Shown here: positions 7,047 to 13,950 of the stretch, one piece after another
How the letters are laid out: every line of letters starts with the position of its first letter
Position numbering within the stretch: position 1 is the first letter of the stretch
Origin: Methanocorpusculum sp.
GTDB taxonomy: Archaea; Halobacteriota; Methanomicrobia; Methanomicrobiales; Methanocorpusculaceae
Length of the DNA: 13,950 nucleotides
Direction of reading: 5' to 3'
NCBI GenBank assembly: GCA_029987315.1
Contig: DALTVZ010000027.1
Span: 1-13,950, forward strand
The notes under the pieces: generated by a model
What the model was told of the DNA's origin: nothing
The model's database searches: none
The model's input: the letters and a program-made list of their open reading frames with translations, nothing else
Position numbers and translations under genes: made by a program

Positions 7047-7111
7047 ATATCTATGGCCCCATTAGAATGATTAATAATGATGAATGTCAATACTTTCAAC
7101 AAGTGATATCT

Positions 7112-9058
7112 ATGTACCCGCCGGAACTCATTGCCATACTGATATTGCTACTTGTTCCCGTTATTGCCGCAGCTTTTTTAGCGGTATTCAAACCCGATCT
7201 CGTACGCAACATCCTTGTAGGCATAACATCGGTCATCATCATTGGGACATCTCTCTTTCTAGCATGGAAAGCATGGCTTGCTCCCATATCCGTGACCCTC
7301 GGGAATGCTGAATGGGTCAGCACTCTTTTATTTATCGTTGAACTCTTCATAGCCCTCGTGATTTTGGGTCTTTCTATTAAATACCGAAAAATTATCCCCC
7401 TCATCCTCTCGGTTGTTCAGCTTCTTCTTCTCCTGGTGCTTGAACTGTTTAGTATTGGCAGACCAGAGGTCGTACAGACTTTTATGGTCTCCAATCTTTC
7501 TGCAGTGATGGTCCTTATCATAGGTATTATCGGGACCCTGATTTGTGTCTATGCTCTTGGATACATGAAGGATTATCATGAACATCAGACCGGCGTTCCG
7601 GTCAGAAAACGGTACTTCTTCGCTCTGATGTTTCTCTTTCTCTCAGCGATGTTCGGGCTCGTCCTCTCCAATAATCTGATGTGGATCCTGTGCGCTTGGG
7701 AAGTAACGACATTGTGTTCTTTCCTCTTGATCGGGTACTCGCGTGCTCCCGAAGCGGTAAAAAATGCGTTTCGCGCAGTGTGGATGAATCTGATAGGCGG
7801 GATATGTTTCACCATTGCAATAATCTATTTGGTCCTCCTAAATTCACCGGTAAATCTTTTCTCGGTAAACAATCTTCTTCATTTCCCCAATGTATCTGCC
7901 CTGACGATACCTTTGGCTCTTATCGCCGTTGCGGGATTAACTAAGGCTGCTCAGATGCCGTTTTCAACCTGGCTCACCGGAGCAATGGTTGCTCCGACTC
8001 CGGTATCTGCCCTGCTTCACTCCAGCACGATGGTCAAGGCAGGCGTGTATCTTTTGGTACTCTTTGCTCCCCTCTTCTCACAGACATGGGTTGGGATCTT
8101 CCTTGCCCTGGTCGGGGCATTCACCTTCCTTGTCACCTCGGCCCTAGCGATCTCTCAGAGTAATGCGAAAAAAGTTCTCGCATACTCAACGATAGCTAAT
8201 CTAGGTCTGATCACCGCATGCGCCGGTATCGGGACGGCAGAGGCGATCATGGCGGCGATTCTACTGATCATCTTCCATGCGGTCTCAAAGGCTTTACTCT
8301 TCCTTTGCGTCGGCGCGGTCGAACACAAAATCGGGAGTCGGGACATTGAAGATATGGATGGACTTCTTGTTCGTCTCCCTCTTCTTGCCACAATGATGGT
8401 CATCGGTATCTGCGGGATGTATCTTGCACCGTTTGGTATGCTTATCTCCAAATGGGTGGCTCTGGAAGCATTCTTGACCGCCCCACTTGGATGTATATTC
8501 GTCTCCCTTCTTGCCTTTGGAAGTGCTTTTACTATCTTCTTCTGGACCAAGTGGCTTGGTAAACTCTTCATGAGGATGACCAGACCACCTGCACAAAAGA
8601 TCGTTCTTCACATCTCCGAGAAGATCTCAGTGATCGTCATGGGCGTTCTTGTGATTGCCTGCTGTCTTGGATTCCCATTGATCATTTCCGGCGTGATCAT
8701 ACCGTATCTTGACAGTATCCATCAATATTTCTATCAGCCAAGTAACGGATTATATTCCTTTGACACCATAGTCATGCTTGGTCTTATGGGGACAATTCTT
8801 CTGTTCCTTGTGCTCGGGGCCTTCCTTGGTTCTAAAGCGGGAAAAACGATCCCACCATACATGGGTGGCCGTGCGGTCGACGCAGAAGGAAGATTCCTCG
8901 GTTCTCTTGGCGTTTACAAGGAGGCAAAAACCTCGAACTACTATCTCGAAGAGTACTGCGGTGAGGAAGCTCTCCTTAAACCCTCATGGGTGATCTCAGG
9001 AATCCTGATCATCGTGATGCTTGTTCTTGGATTTATGGGGGTAATGATATGGATATAA
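7112..9058 (+). CDS. echA: Ech hydrogenase subunit A, antiporter-like membrane protein
   Basis: A 648-residue, highly hydrophobic protein (about 15 transmembrane helices) of the NuoL/MrpA-like proton-translocating family, forming part of the membrane arm of Ech hydrogenase. Conserved polar residues of the channel are visible: E197 in LCAWEVTTLCSFLLIGY, K278 in GLTKAAQMPFSTWL, K309 in SSTMVKAGVYLL and K393 in FHAVSKALLF. SN.KKVLAYSTIANLG (residues 350-365) is a family signature. A hydrophilic stretch (about 575-625, starting near PPYMGG) precedes the last helix. I chose ATG 7112 (MYPPELIAILILLLVPV) because the protein then begins directly with a membrane helix and GTGAT at 7100-7104 gives a weak ribosome site. 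The GTG at 7043 would add 23 unlikely polar residues. First gene of the six-gene ech operon. Confidence 0.95.
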   Translation: MYPPELIAILILLLVPVIAAAFLAVFKPDLVRNILVGITSVIIIGTSLFLAWKAWLAPISVTLGNAEWVSTLLFIVELFIALVILGLSIKYRKIIPLILSVVQLLLLLVLELFSIGRPEVVQTFMVSNLSAVMVLIIGIIGTLICVYALGYMKDYHEHQTGVPVRKRYFFALMFLFLSAMFGLVLSNNLMWILCAWEVTTLCSFLLIGYSRAPEAVKNAFRAVWMNLIGGICFTIAIIYLVLLNSPVNLFSVNNLLHFPNVSALTIPLALIAVAGLTKAAQMPFSTWLTGAMVAPTPVSALLHSSTMVKAGVYLLVLFAPLFSQTWVGIFLALVGAFTFLVTSALAISQSNAKKVLAYSTIANLGLITACAGIGTAEAIMAAILLIIFHAVSKALLFLCVGAVEHKIGSRDIEDMDGLLVRLPLLATMMVIGICGMYLAPFGMLISKWVALEAFLTAPLGCIFVSLLAFGSAFTIFFWTKWLGKLFMRMTRPPAQKIVLHISEKISVIVMGVLVIACCLGFPLIISGVIIPYLDSIHQYFYQPSNGLYSFDTIVMLGLMGTILLFLVLGAFLGSKAGKTIPPYMGGRAVDAEGRFLGSLGVYKEAKTSNYYLEEYCGEEALLKPSWVISGILIIVMLVLGFMGVMIWI

Positions 9059-9918
9059 TGTTTCTCGTAGGTGCGGTGTTATTTCTAATACTCGCTCCGA
9101 TCCTTGGCGGGCTCCTTACCGGATGTGATCGTATTTTAACTGCCCGTTTACAGTCAAGGGTTGGCCCACCGATCCTTCAGCCGTTCTATGATGTGGCCAA
9201 ACTCTGGCATAAGGAGAAGGCATTCTCAAATCCTGTTGAAATCATCTTCACCACCGCATATCTTGTCCTGATTGCATTTTCTGGAGGGATGTTCGCTACT
9301 GGCGGCAATCTGCTGTTTGTAGTTTTCTCTTTGGCACTTGCCCACACATTCCTCATTCTCGCAGCCTATGCGGCAAATGCCCCGTACTCTCATATCGGCG
9401 CTGAACGCGAGCTGCTTAGCACGATGATCCTCGAACCGATTTTGATCCTGCTCGCCGTAGGATTTTACATGGTCACCGGCAGTTTCAAGACATATCACAT
9501 GTTCACTTTGGATGTTCCAGGAATCGTCTATCTTCCAGGCGTGTTCATTGCTTTTATCGCTGTTCTGACTCTTGTACTCAGAAAATCGCCCTTTGATATC
9601 TCGACCTCACACCACGCCCATCAGGAACTGGTGAAAGGTGTGACCTCCTCCATTTCCGGCAGAAGTCTTGCCAAAGTGGAGATCGCTCACTGGTATGAGA
9701 TGATACTTTTCCTCTCCATGATTCTCCTCTTCTTTGCCGGTTATCCGGTGATTTCGGTGATTGTAATCATTCTGGTATTCCTTATGGAGCTTATCATCGA
9801 CAATATCTTCCCGCGTGTGACCTGGAAGATGACGGTTAAGAGCTTGTGGTTCATCACCCTCGTCTTTGGAGTAGGAAACATTGTATTCCTTGGCGTCTTT
9901 GGAGGTATATTCTTATGA
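9049..9918 (+). CDS. echB: Ech hydrogenase subunit B, NuoH-like membrane protein
   Basis: A 289-residue integral membrane protein homologous to complex I subunit NuoH/ND1. It anchors the hydrogenase core to the membrane and links it to ion pumping. Family marks are ARLQSRVGPPILQPFYD (residues 32-48), the acidic loop GAERELLSTMILEP (E119, E121, E129) and PFDIST...HQE (181-193), the counterpart of the PFD segment in NuoH. About eight transmembrane helices are apparent. ATG 9049 is preferred because GGGGGT (9036-9041) is correctly spaced. It overlaps the end of echA by ten bases; ATG at 9058 is an alternative three codons later. echC follows with an ATGA overlap. Confidence 0.95.
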   Translation: MDIMFLVGAVLFLILAPILGGLLTGCDRILTARLQSRVGPPILQPFYDVAKLWHKEKAFSNPVEIIFTTAYLVLIAFSGGMFATGGNLLFVVFSLALAHTFLILAAYAANAPYSHIGAERELLSTMILEPILILLAVGFYMVTGSFKTYHMFTLDVPGIVYLPGVFIAFIAVLTLVLRKSPFDISTSHHAHQELVKGVTSSISGRSLAKVEIAHWYEMILFLSMILLFFAGYPVISVIVIILVFLMELIIDNIFPRVTWKMTVKSLWFITLVFGVGNIVFLGVFGGIFL

Positions 9919-10349
9919 GTTCAGCATCAAAATCTCCTTGGCTCCTCCACTACAATGCTTCAAGTTGTAATGGATGTGATATAGAGATTCTCGCCGCCTT
10001 GACTCCGGTTTACGATGTTGAGCGGTTTGGTATCATAAACACCGGTAACCCTGCACACGCTGATATTTTTGTGGTAACGGGCGGTGTGAACGAACAGAAC
10101 AAAGTGGTTCTGAAAAATCTCTACAACCAGATCCCTGAACCAAAGGTGGTCATCGCAGTCGGGATCTGTGCCTCAAGCGGTGGTGTGTTCCGTGATTGTT
10201 ACAACATCTCCGGCGGTGTTGACACGATCATCCCTGTGGATGTGTACGTCCCTGGATGTGCCGTACGCCCTGAGGCCCTCATCGAAGGCATCATAAAGGC
10301 TCTTGGTGTTCTTGAAGAAAAACGTGCAGCTCTGGAGGGCAAAAAATGA
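9915..10349 (+). CDS. echC: Ech hydrogenase small subunit C ([4Fe-4S])
   Basis: A 144-residue small [NiFe] hydrogenase subunit, homologous to NuoB. Four cysteines, C18 and C21 (SSCNGCDIE), C85 (VGICASSGG) and C115 (VPGCAVRPE), should bind the proximal [4Fe-4S] cluster that takes electrons from the NiFe site in EchE. The protein has no twin-arginine signal and is shorter than uptake hydrogenase small subunits, as usual for energy-converting hydrogenases; it faces the cytoplasm. ATG 9915 overlaps the echB stop (ATGA) and has a full GGAGGT at 9901-9906. An earlier in-frame start within echB is a shadow. The last residues are charged (LEEKRAALEGKK). Confidence 0.96.
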   Translation: MSSASKSPWLLHYNASSCNGCDIEILAALTPVYDVERFGIINTGNPAHADIFVVTGGVNEQNKVVLKNLYNQIPEPKVVIAVGICASSGGVFRDCYNISGGVDTIIPVDVYVPGCAVRPEALIEGIIKALGVLEEKRAALEGKK

Positions 10350-10729
10350 ATATGAAAATCGATCCCATTGAAGTTGCTGATGTGCAAAAAATTGCCGACA
10401 CCATGAAAAGCAGCGGGTTTCGCTTGGTTGTTATGACCTGCACGCCCGCTGACGAAGGCTACTATCTCACCTATTCGTTCGAAAAGGAAACCGATCTCCG
10501 TCATTATCGGGCCGCTGTCTCTGAAGGTATGAAGATCCCGTCAATAGGGGCCTCATACGGCGGGGCGTTTGTGTATGAAAACGAGATCCATGATCTCTAT
10601 GGATTTTCGTTTGAAGGAATGACTCTGGACTTTAAAGGAACATTCATAAAATCATCTGTTCCATATCCGTTCAAAAAGAAAGAACAACCCACTCCTACGG
10701 TGACTGTGGTCAAGGAGGCAGAAAAATGA
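10346..10729 (+). CDS. echD: Ech hydrogenase subunit D, NuoC-like
   Basis: A 127-residue soluble subunit homologous to the 30-kDa NuoC subunit of complex I. It carries no cofactor and helps hold the large and small subunits together. The C-terminal segment YENEIHDLYGFSFEGM (residues 77-92) matches the NuoC/EchD signature, with conserved E80, D83 and F87 around the DLYGF core. The tail is rich in Lys, Pro and Thr. ATG 10346 overlaps the echC stop by four bases and follows GGAGGG at 10334-10339; Met3 is another possible start. echE follows with an ATGA overlap. Confidence 0.93.
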   Translation: MNMKIDPIEVADVQKIADTMKSSGFRLVVMTCTPADEGYYLTYSFEKETDLRHYRAAVSEGMKIPSIGASYGGAFVYENEIHDLYGFSFEGMTLDFKGTFIKSSVPYPFKKKEQPTPTVTVVKEAEK

Positions 10730-11808
10730 CCGGTAAACAGACAATTATCCCATTTGGGCCGCAGCACCCAGTTCTTCCTGAACCGATCCATCTGGATCTT
10801 GTCGTTGAGGATGAGCATGTCGTTTCGGCGATCCCGTCGATTGGCTATGTCCACCGCGGTCTTGAGAGTCTGGTAGATCGCCGCGATTATCAGGACTTTG
10901 TGTTTCTCGCTGAGCGTATCTGCGGAATCTGCAGCTTCACCCACTCTTCGACCTTCTGTGAGGGAATAGAAGGAATGATGGGCATTCAGGTCCCCCGCCG
11001 AGCGACCTATCTTCGGACCATGTGGGGGGAGTACTCACGTCTCCATAGCCACCTTTTGTGGCTTGGATTGTTTGCCGATTCACTCGGTTTTGAGAGCCTG
11101 TTCTATCAGGCATGGAAGATCCGGGAATCTATTTTGGATGAGATGGAAGCTACGACCGGAGGCCGGGTCATCCAAGGTGTTTGCAAAGTGGGCGGTGTAC
11201 GCCGCGATGTTACAAACCACTTCCTTTCGGATATGGACAATCGGCTTGATGGGATCGAGGATGAGATGAAGTCTCTCACCAATGTGTTTCTCAATGACCA
11301 TACATTGACCAAACGTCTTATTGGAAAGGGCGTGCTCTCAAAGGAGGATGCCTATTATCTCGGAGCGGTCGGACCGACCGCCCGGGGAAGTGGTCTTGAT
11401 CTGGATGCCCGGACCACTGGATATCTCGCCTACGGAGATATAGGGTTCAGACCCGTCGTTGAGAAAGGAGGAGACGGATACGCTCGGTGTGCGGTCAGAT
11501 GCAAGGAACTGTTCCAATCAGTAGAGATCATTCGTCGTGTCATTACAGACATGCCGGATGGAGATGTCTCTATACCGGTAAAAGGCAATCCAGATGGTGA
11601 ATACTTCAGTCGCTCCGAGCAACCCCGAGGTGAGGTAATTCATTATCTGAAAGGTAATGGCACAAAAAATCTTGCTCAGTTCCGTGTGAGGACACCGACC
11701 CTCACGAACATTCCGCCTCTAGTATCGATTCTTGCGGGCTGTGAACTTGCAGATGTCCCACAGATCGTCTTGACGATCGATCCGTGTATCGGATGTATGG
11801 AAAGGTGA
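10726..11808 (+). CDS. echE: Ech hydrogenase large subunit E, NiFe catalytic subunit
   Basis: A 360-residue [NiFe] hydrogenase large subunit, homologous to NuoD, which oxidises or produces H2. The four nickel-binding cysteines are visible: C66 and C69 in ERICGICSFTHSS, and C354 and C357 in TIDPCIGCMER. The chain ends three residues after the last cysteine, so there is no C-terminal extension for a maturation protease to remove, unlike in most [NiFe] hydrogenases. Some Ech and CO-linked enzymes share this trait. AGGAGG at 10713-10718 precedes ATG 10726, which overlaps the echD stop. Electrons pass to EchC and EchF and then to ferredoxin; the membrane subunits couple this to ion flow. Confidence 0.97.
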   Translation: MTGKQTIIPFGPQHPVLPEPIHLDLVVEDEHVVSAIPSIGYVHRGLESLVDRRDYQDFVFLAERICGICSFTHSSTFCEGIEGMMGIQVPRRATYLRTMWGEYSRLHSHLLWLGLFADSLGFESLFYQAWKIRESILDEMEATTGGRVIQGVCKVGGVRRDVTNHFLSDMDNRLDGIEDEMKSLTNVFLNDHTLTKRLIGKGVLSKEDAYYLGAVGPTARGSGLDLDARTTGYLAYGDIGFRPVVEKGGDGYARCAVRCKELFQSVEIIRRVITDMPDGDVSIPVKGNPDGEYFSRSEQPRGEVIHYLKGNGTKNLAQFRVRTPTLTNIPPLVSILAGCELADVPQIVLTIDPCIGCMER

Positions 11809-11814
11809 ACTGTC

Positions 11815-12189
11815 ATGAAGATGCTTAAAACAATTCTGAAACAGTTCTTCCACGAACCTGCAACGACGCAGTTTCCTGCCGTCCCTCTGGAAAATTTTGA
11901 GGGGACCCGCGGTCATCTGGTGTTTGACCCGTCAAAGTGCACGTCATGTCTGATGTGCATGAAACGGTGTCCATCGCAAGCGATCACTCTGCAGCGTGAT
12001 GAGAAGATCTGGACACTAGATCGATTCCGCTGTGTTATGTGCGGAAACTGTGTTGATGTGTGTAAATTTGATTCCCTTTTGATGGAACGGGAATATGCGA
12101 AGTCAGCGACTCCTGCAGAAAGAAGCGTTGAAGTACATAAAATAACTTACGTAAAACCCGAACGTCCGAAGAAGGATACACCAAAATAA
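11815..12189 (+). CDS. echF: Ech hydrogenase subunit F, 2x[4Fe-4S] ferredoxin-like
   Basis: A 124-residue electron-transfer subunit homologous to NuoI. Two CX2CX2CX3C motifs are intact: C42, C45, C48, C52 (KCTSCLMCMKRCP) and C73, C76, C79, C83 (RCVMCGNCVDVCK), each followed or preceded by the usual pattern of polyferredoxins. It should carry electrons between EchC and soluble ferredoxin. The N-terminal 25 residues include an amphipathic basic stretch (MKMLKTILKQFF) that could lie on the membrane arm. AGGTGA at 11803-11808, which includes the echE stop, precedes the ATG. It is the last ech gene; the Lys/Pro-rich tail ends at 12189. No hydrogenase maturation genes (hyp) follow. Confidence 0.95.
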   Translation: MKMLKTILKQFFHEPATTQFPAVPLENFEGTRGHLVFDPSKCTSCLMCMKRCPSQAITLQRDEKIWTLDRFRCVMCGNCVDVCKFDSLLMEREYAKSATPAERSVEVHKITYVKPERPKKDTPK

Positions 12190-12222
12190 ATTTTTATCGC
12201 TTATCTGCATAACTCCGAATGG

Positions 12223-12244
12223 AAAAAAGAGATAGTTTTTTTTT
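12223..12244. terminator. Two-way T-tract terminator between echF and queC
   Basis: The 60-base convergent gap has six A residues at 12223-12228 (a T-tract for leftward transcripts leaving queC) and nine T residues at 12236-12244 (for rightward transcripts leaving echF). No strong hairpin is visible, but T-tracts alone are enough for many archaeal terminators. Further T-rich stretches flank it at 12191-12195 and 12253-12258. Confidence 0.5.
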
Positions 12245-12249
12245 GAAAA

Positions 12250-12921
12250 TTATTTTTTAGCGTAGGATATCGGATCTTGGATCCCGAGATCCGCAAATGC
12301 CTTCAGCCGTGCAAGGCATGATGAGCAGGCCCCGCATGCCTCATCATTCTCGGAATAACAGGACCATGTATGTTCATACGGTACACACAAATCCATACCC
12401 TCTTTCAGAATGTCGGATTTATTCATCATAACAAAAGGAGTCAAAAGTTCAATGGACTTTTCGGTCTGCGTCCCGACGTAAATGGCATGCTGCATTGCTT
12501 CGATGAATCGGGGAGTACAGTCTGGATACCCGGTGTGGTCACCTGACTGAACTCCGATGAATACTGCCTCACCGTCACGTGATTCACAGTAAGACGTGGC
12601 GATCGCAATCAGATTTCCATTTCTGAATGGAACATATGTGTTTGGATTATCTGCCTTGCCAAGCACACCTTTTTCCACTTCGATGTCCCGGTCGGTCAGA
12701 CTGCTTGCTCCGAACTTTGAGAAGTAATCCAGAGTGATCTCCAAGAATTCTACTGCTCCAATGGCCTCAGCTACTTTCTTTGCACACTCAAGCTCCTTTT
12801 TTTCTGTTCTCTGACCATAATTCATGTGGAGGGCCAGAATATCATACCCCATCTTCTTTGCGACAAAGGCAAGGGTCGTGGAGTCCATTCCTCCTGACAG
12901 GAGACATACCGCTTTTTTCAT
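12250..12921 (-). CDS. queC: 7-cyano-7-deazaguanine (preQ0) synthase QueC
   Basis: A 223-residue enzyme that turns 7-carboxy-7-deazaguanine, ammonia and ATP into preQ0. The PP-loop SGGMDS (residues 9-14) binds ATP. The C-terminal zinc site is C188, C196, C199 and C202 ([17 protein letters not shown]), and [13 protein letters not shown] is a family motif. In archaea preQ0 is placed into tRNA at position 15 by archaeal transglycosylase and becomes archaeosine. It is the last gene of a leftward queD-queE-queC set; its ATG overlaps the queE stop (ATGA, 12918-12921) and GGTGA (minus strand of 12929-12933) serves as ribosome site. Its length is normal. Confidence 0.96.
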   Translation of the reverse strand: MKKAVCLLSGGMDSTTLAFVAKKMGYDILALHMNYGQRTEKKELECAKKVAEAIGAVEFLEITLDYFSKFGASSLTDRDIEVEKGVLGKADNPNTYVPFRNGNLIAIATSYCESRDGEAVFIGVQSGDHTGYPDCTPRFIEAMQHAIYVGTQTEKSIELLTPFVMMNKSDILKEGMDLCVPYEHTWSCYSENDEACGACSSCLARLKAFADLGIQDPISYAKK

Positions 12922-13526
12922 TGTACGTTCACCATTTTATGTAGCTGGAGCTGGAATTTTACCGGCAACCGCTCTGCAATGATCGTTTCAACAAGCCAGT
13001 CCGTCTCCATCCCAAAAACTGGTGTGATACAGACTGGGGCCACTGGTTTGTGCGCTGCAAGTACTTCGACCATGTACAAATAATCGGCCTCGTCGCCAAT
13101 CACGAACTTAACACAGTCCTTCTTCTGTAGGAGAGGAAGAAGCGAAAGATCGCTCATCTCTCCAGATGACGGACACTTCACATCCATACATATGGAGGCA
13201 TATTCCGTTGCATCGCCAAACGAGATCGTGCCGTTCGTTTCGATATCCACATAGATGTCTGCGGCCGCGAGTATCTCGAGCAAAGGAACAAGTTCCTCTT
13301 TCTGTAGGAGAGGCTCTCCGCCGGTTACGCATACATACGACAGACCGGATGCAGCGATCTCCTGAACGAGTTCGTCAATGCTTTTGTCTGTCCCTTTCTC
13401 AAACGAGTATTCTGTGTCGCACCAGGCACATCTAAGATTACAGCCGGAAAGTCTGAGAAAAAAACAGGGCATACCCTGCCGCTCTCCTTCTCCCTGGAGA
13501 CTAACGAACGTTTCGGTAACTCTCAT
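12918..13526 (-). CDS. queE: 7-carboxy-7-deazaguanine synthase QueE (radical SAM)
   Basis: A 202-residue radical SAM enzyme that rearranges 6-carboxytetrahydropterin into 7-carboxy-7-deazaguanine, the ring-contracting step of preQ0 synthesis. The SAM cluster cysteines C29, C33 and C36 lie in [13 protein letters not shown], and TGGEPLLQ follows downstream as expected. [16 protein letters not shown] at the N-terminus is typical of the family. The frame is open back to 13550, but I chose the ATG at 13526. It overlaps the queD stop (ATGA, 13523-13526), has GAGGT on the minus strand at 13536-13540, and gives the usual start [14 protein letters not shown]. Confidence 0.95.
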   Translation of the reverse strand: MRVTETFVSLQGEGERQGMPCFFLRLSGCNLRCAWCDTEYSFEKGTDKSIDELVQEIAASGLSYVCVTGGEPLLQKEELVPLLEILAAADIYVDIETNGTISFGDATEYASICMDVKCPSSGEMSDLSLLPLLQKKDCVKFVIGDEADYLYMVEVLAAHKPVAPVCITPVFGMETDWLVETIIAERLPVKFQLQLHKMVNVQ

Positions 13527-13930
13527 TCTGAAAATACCTCGGCATAGCAACCCTCAGACTCCCATACCCGCAGTTTCACGACCCTAGCGTTCATATCATT
13601 GTCTTTGCAGAAGGAATTGAGCCGCTCACGGATGTCCTCTGCAAGTCGTTCACTTGTCGGGTCACCATTCGTTAACACCGGGGTCTGAAATCGGGAAAGA
13701 GCCTCGACCATTGGATCATCTTTATTCAAAACGACCTGGTGATCGTAGACATTGACGATGTTTTTGATGATATTGTAGTCAATCAGTATCTGGGTTTTGC
13801 CATCAGGAATTCCGTCCATCCAGACCTCAACACTCCAGCGGTGACCATGTAGTCTGGAACATTTCCCTTCATAATGCATCAGACGGTGGGATGCGTCGAA
13901 GTGGGTTTCTTTATAGATCCGGGTAACCAT
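13523..13930 (-). CDS. queD: 6-carboxy-5,6,7,8-tetrahydropterin synthase QueD
   Basis: A 135-residue member of the 6-pyruvoyltetrahydropterin synthase fold. It converts dihydroneopterin triphosphate to 6-carboxytetrahydropterin, the first committed preQ0 step. Zinc ligands H15, H28 and H30, the catalytic cysteine C24 (KCSRLHGHRW), the D63-H64 pair (VYDHQVVLN) and substrate-binding E124 (VWESEGCYAE) are all visible. The CX3HGH spacing matches QueD rather than the eukaryotic biopterin enzyme. The start at 13930 gives MVTRIYKETHFDASH, and only 20 bases remain upstream in the window, without an obvious close Shine-Dalgarno site. The promoter, or an earlier gene of the operon, lies outside. Confidence 0.95.
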   Translation of the reverse strand: MVTRIYKETHFDASHRLMHYEGKCSRLHGHRWSVEVWMDGIPDGKTQILIDYNIIKNIVNVYDHQVVLNKDDPMVEALSRFQTPVLTNGDPTSERLAEDIRERLNSFCKDNDMNARVVKLRVWESEGCYAEVFSE

Positions 13931-13950
13931 TGATGTACTGTTTTGCCTTC

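Larger units (their letters stand above)
6771..7111. other. 341-base intergenic region upstream of echA
   Basis: No convincing protein gene is present. After the operon terminator, 6779-6900 has mixed composition with no pattern beyond a weak GAG-TTCGAA-CTC dyad (6823-6836). From about 6901 to 6970 the sequence is very AT-rich and holds the probable ech promoter and inverted repeats. From 6969 to 7046 there is a 25-codon open frame, and 7011-7025 contains a small hairpin with a T-tract. Frames that cross the first part of this region only extend out-of-frame readings of the DUF35 gene. Confidence 0.6.

Noticed and set aside
7043..7111. GTG at 7043 as the start of echA
   Set aside because: It would add 23 polar residues before the first membrane helix. 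ATG 7112 has a weak ribosome site and gives a normal N-terminus, although the GTGA overlap with the mini-ORF stop is noted.
8155..8571. 138-codon open frame antisense to echA
   Set aside because: It lies wholly opposite a conserved membrane-protein gene; its Ala/Arg/Ile-rich product is what antisense of hydrophobic codons gives.
13527..13550. Longer QueE starting at 13550
   Set aside because: The eight extra residues lie in the queD gene; the ATG at 13526 has GAGGT upstream and forms an ATGA junction.
1..13950. CRISPR arrays, insertion sequences, integrases or a new defence system
   Set aside because: No spaced direct repeats, transposase-like proteins or clusters of unknown genes were seen; nearly all of the sequence is accounted for by core metabolic genes.

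Overview
The window reads as a stretch of chromosome from a hydrogenotrophic methanogenic archaeon. Indicators are the archaeal acetoacetyl-CoA thiolase / HMG-CoA synthase / DUF35 trio, a CTP-dependent riboflavin kinase, a six-subunit Ech-type membrane [NiFe] hydrogenase, a preQ0 cluster (used for archaeosine in archaea), Shine-Dalgarno sites ending in GGTGA/GGAGG and AT-rich box A promoters. The overall make-up suggests Methanomicrobiales, perhaps near Methanocorpusculum. That placement is inference, not something proven by the sequence.

Layout. 2-448 (+) is the 3' end of a cation/proton antiporter, closed by a hairpin terminator. It converges on a YgiQ-type radical SAM protein (445-2325, -), with overlapping stop codons. 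Next comes a decayed small XRE regulator (about 2371-2609, +) with a one-base frameshift. It faces the regulator/riboflavin kinase RibK (2681-3349, -). RibK diverges from a four-gene operon (3433-6770, +): an uncharacterised XRE-type regulator, HMG-CoA synthase, thiolase, and the zinc-ribbon/OB-fold DUF35 protein that bridges the two enzymes. A 341-base regulatory gap (6771-7111) holds a strong TATA box flanked by inverted repeats. It is followed by echABCDEF (7112-12189, +), tightly packed with ATGA overlaps. A short two-way T-tract region separates it from queD-queE-queC (13930 down to 12250, -), also linked by ATGA overlaps.

How the genes work together. The mevalonate-entry trio makes HMG-CoA from acetyl-CoA for isoprenoid lipids. 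The regulator overlapping its first enzyme gene is the best candidate for local control. Ech couples H2 oxidation to ferredoxin reduction using the ion gradient, supplying low-potential electrons for anabolism or for the first step of methanogenesis. QueD, QueE and QueC convert dihydroneopterin triphosphate to preQ0 for archaeosine in tRNA. RibK makes FMN and probably also regulates riboflavin genes.

No tRNA, rRNA, CRISPR array, insertion sequence or phage gene was seen. The most interesting parts are regulatory: the mevalonate-linked HTH protein and its nearby dyad, the unusual ech leader, and the freshly broken XRE gene.
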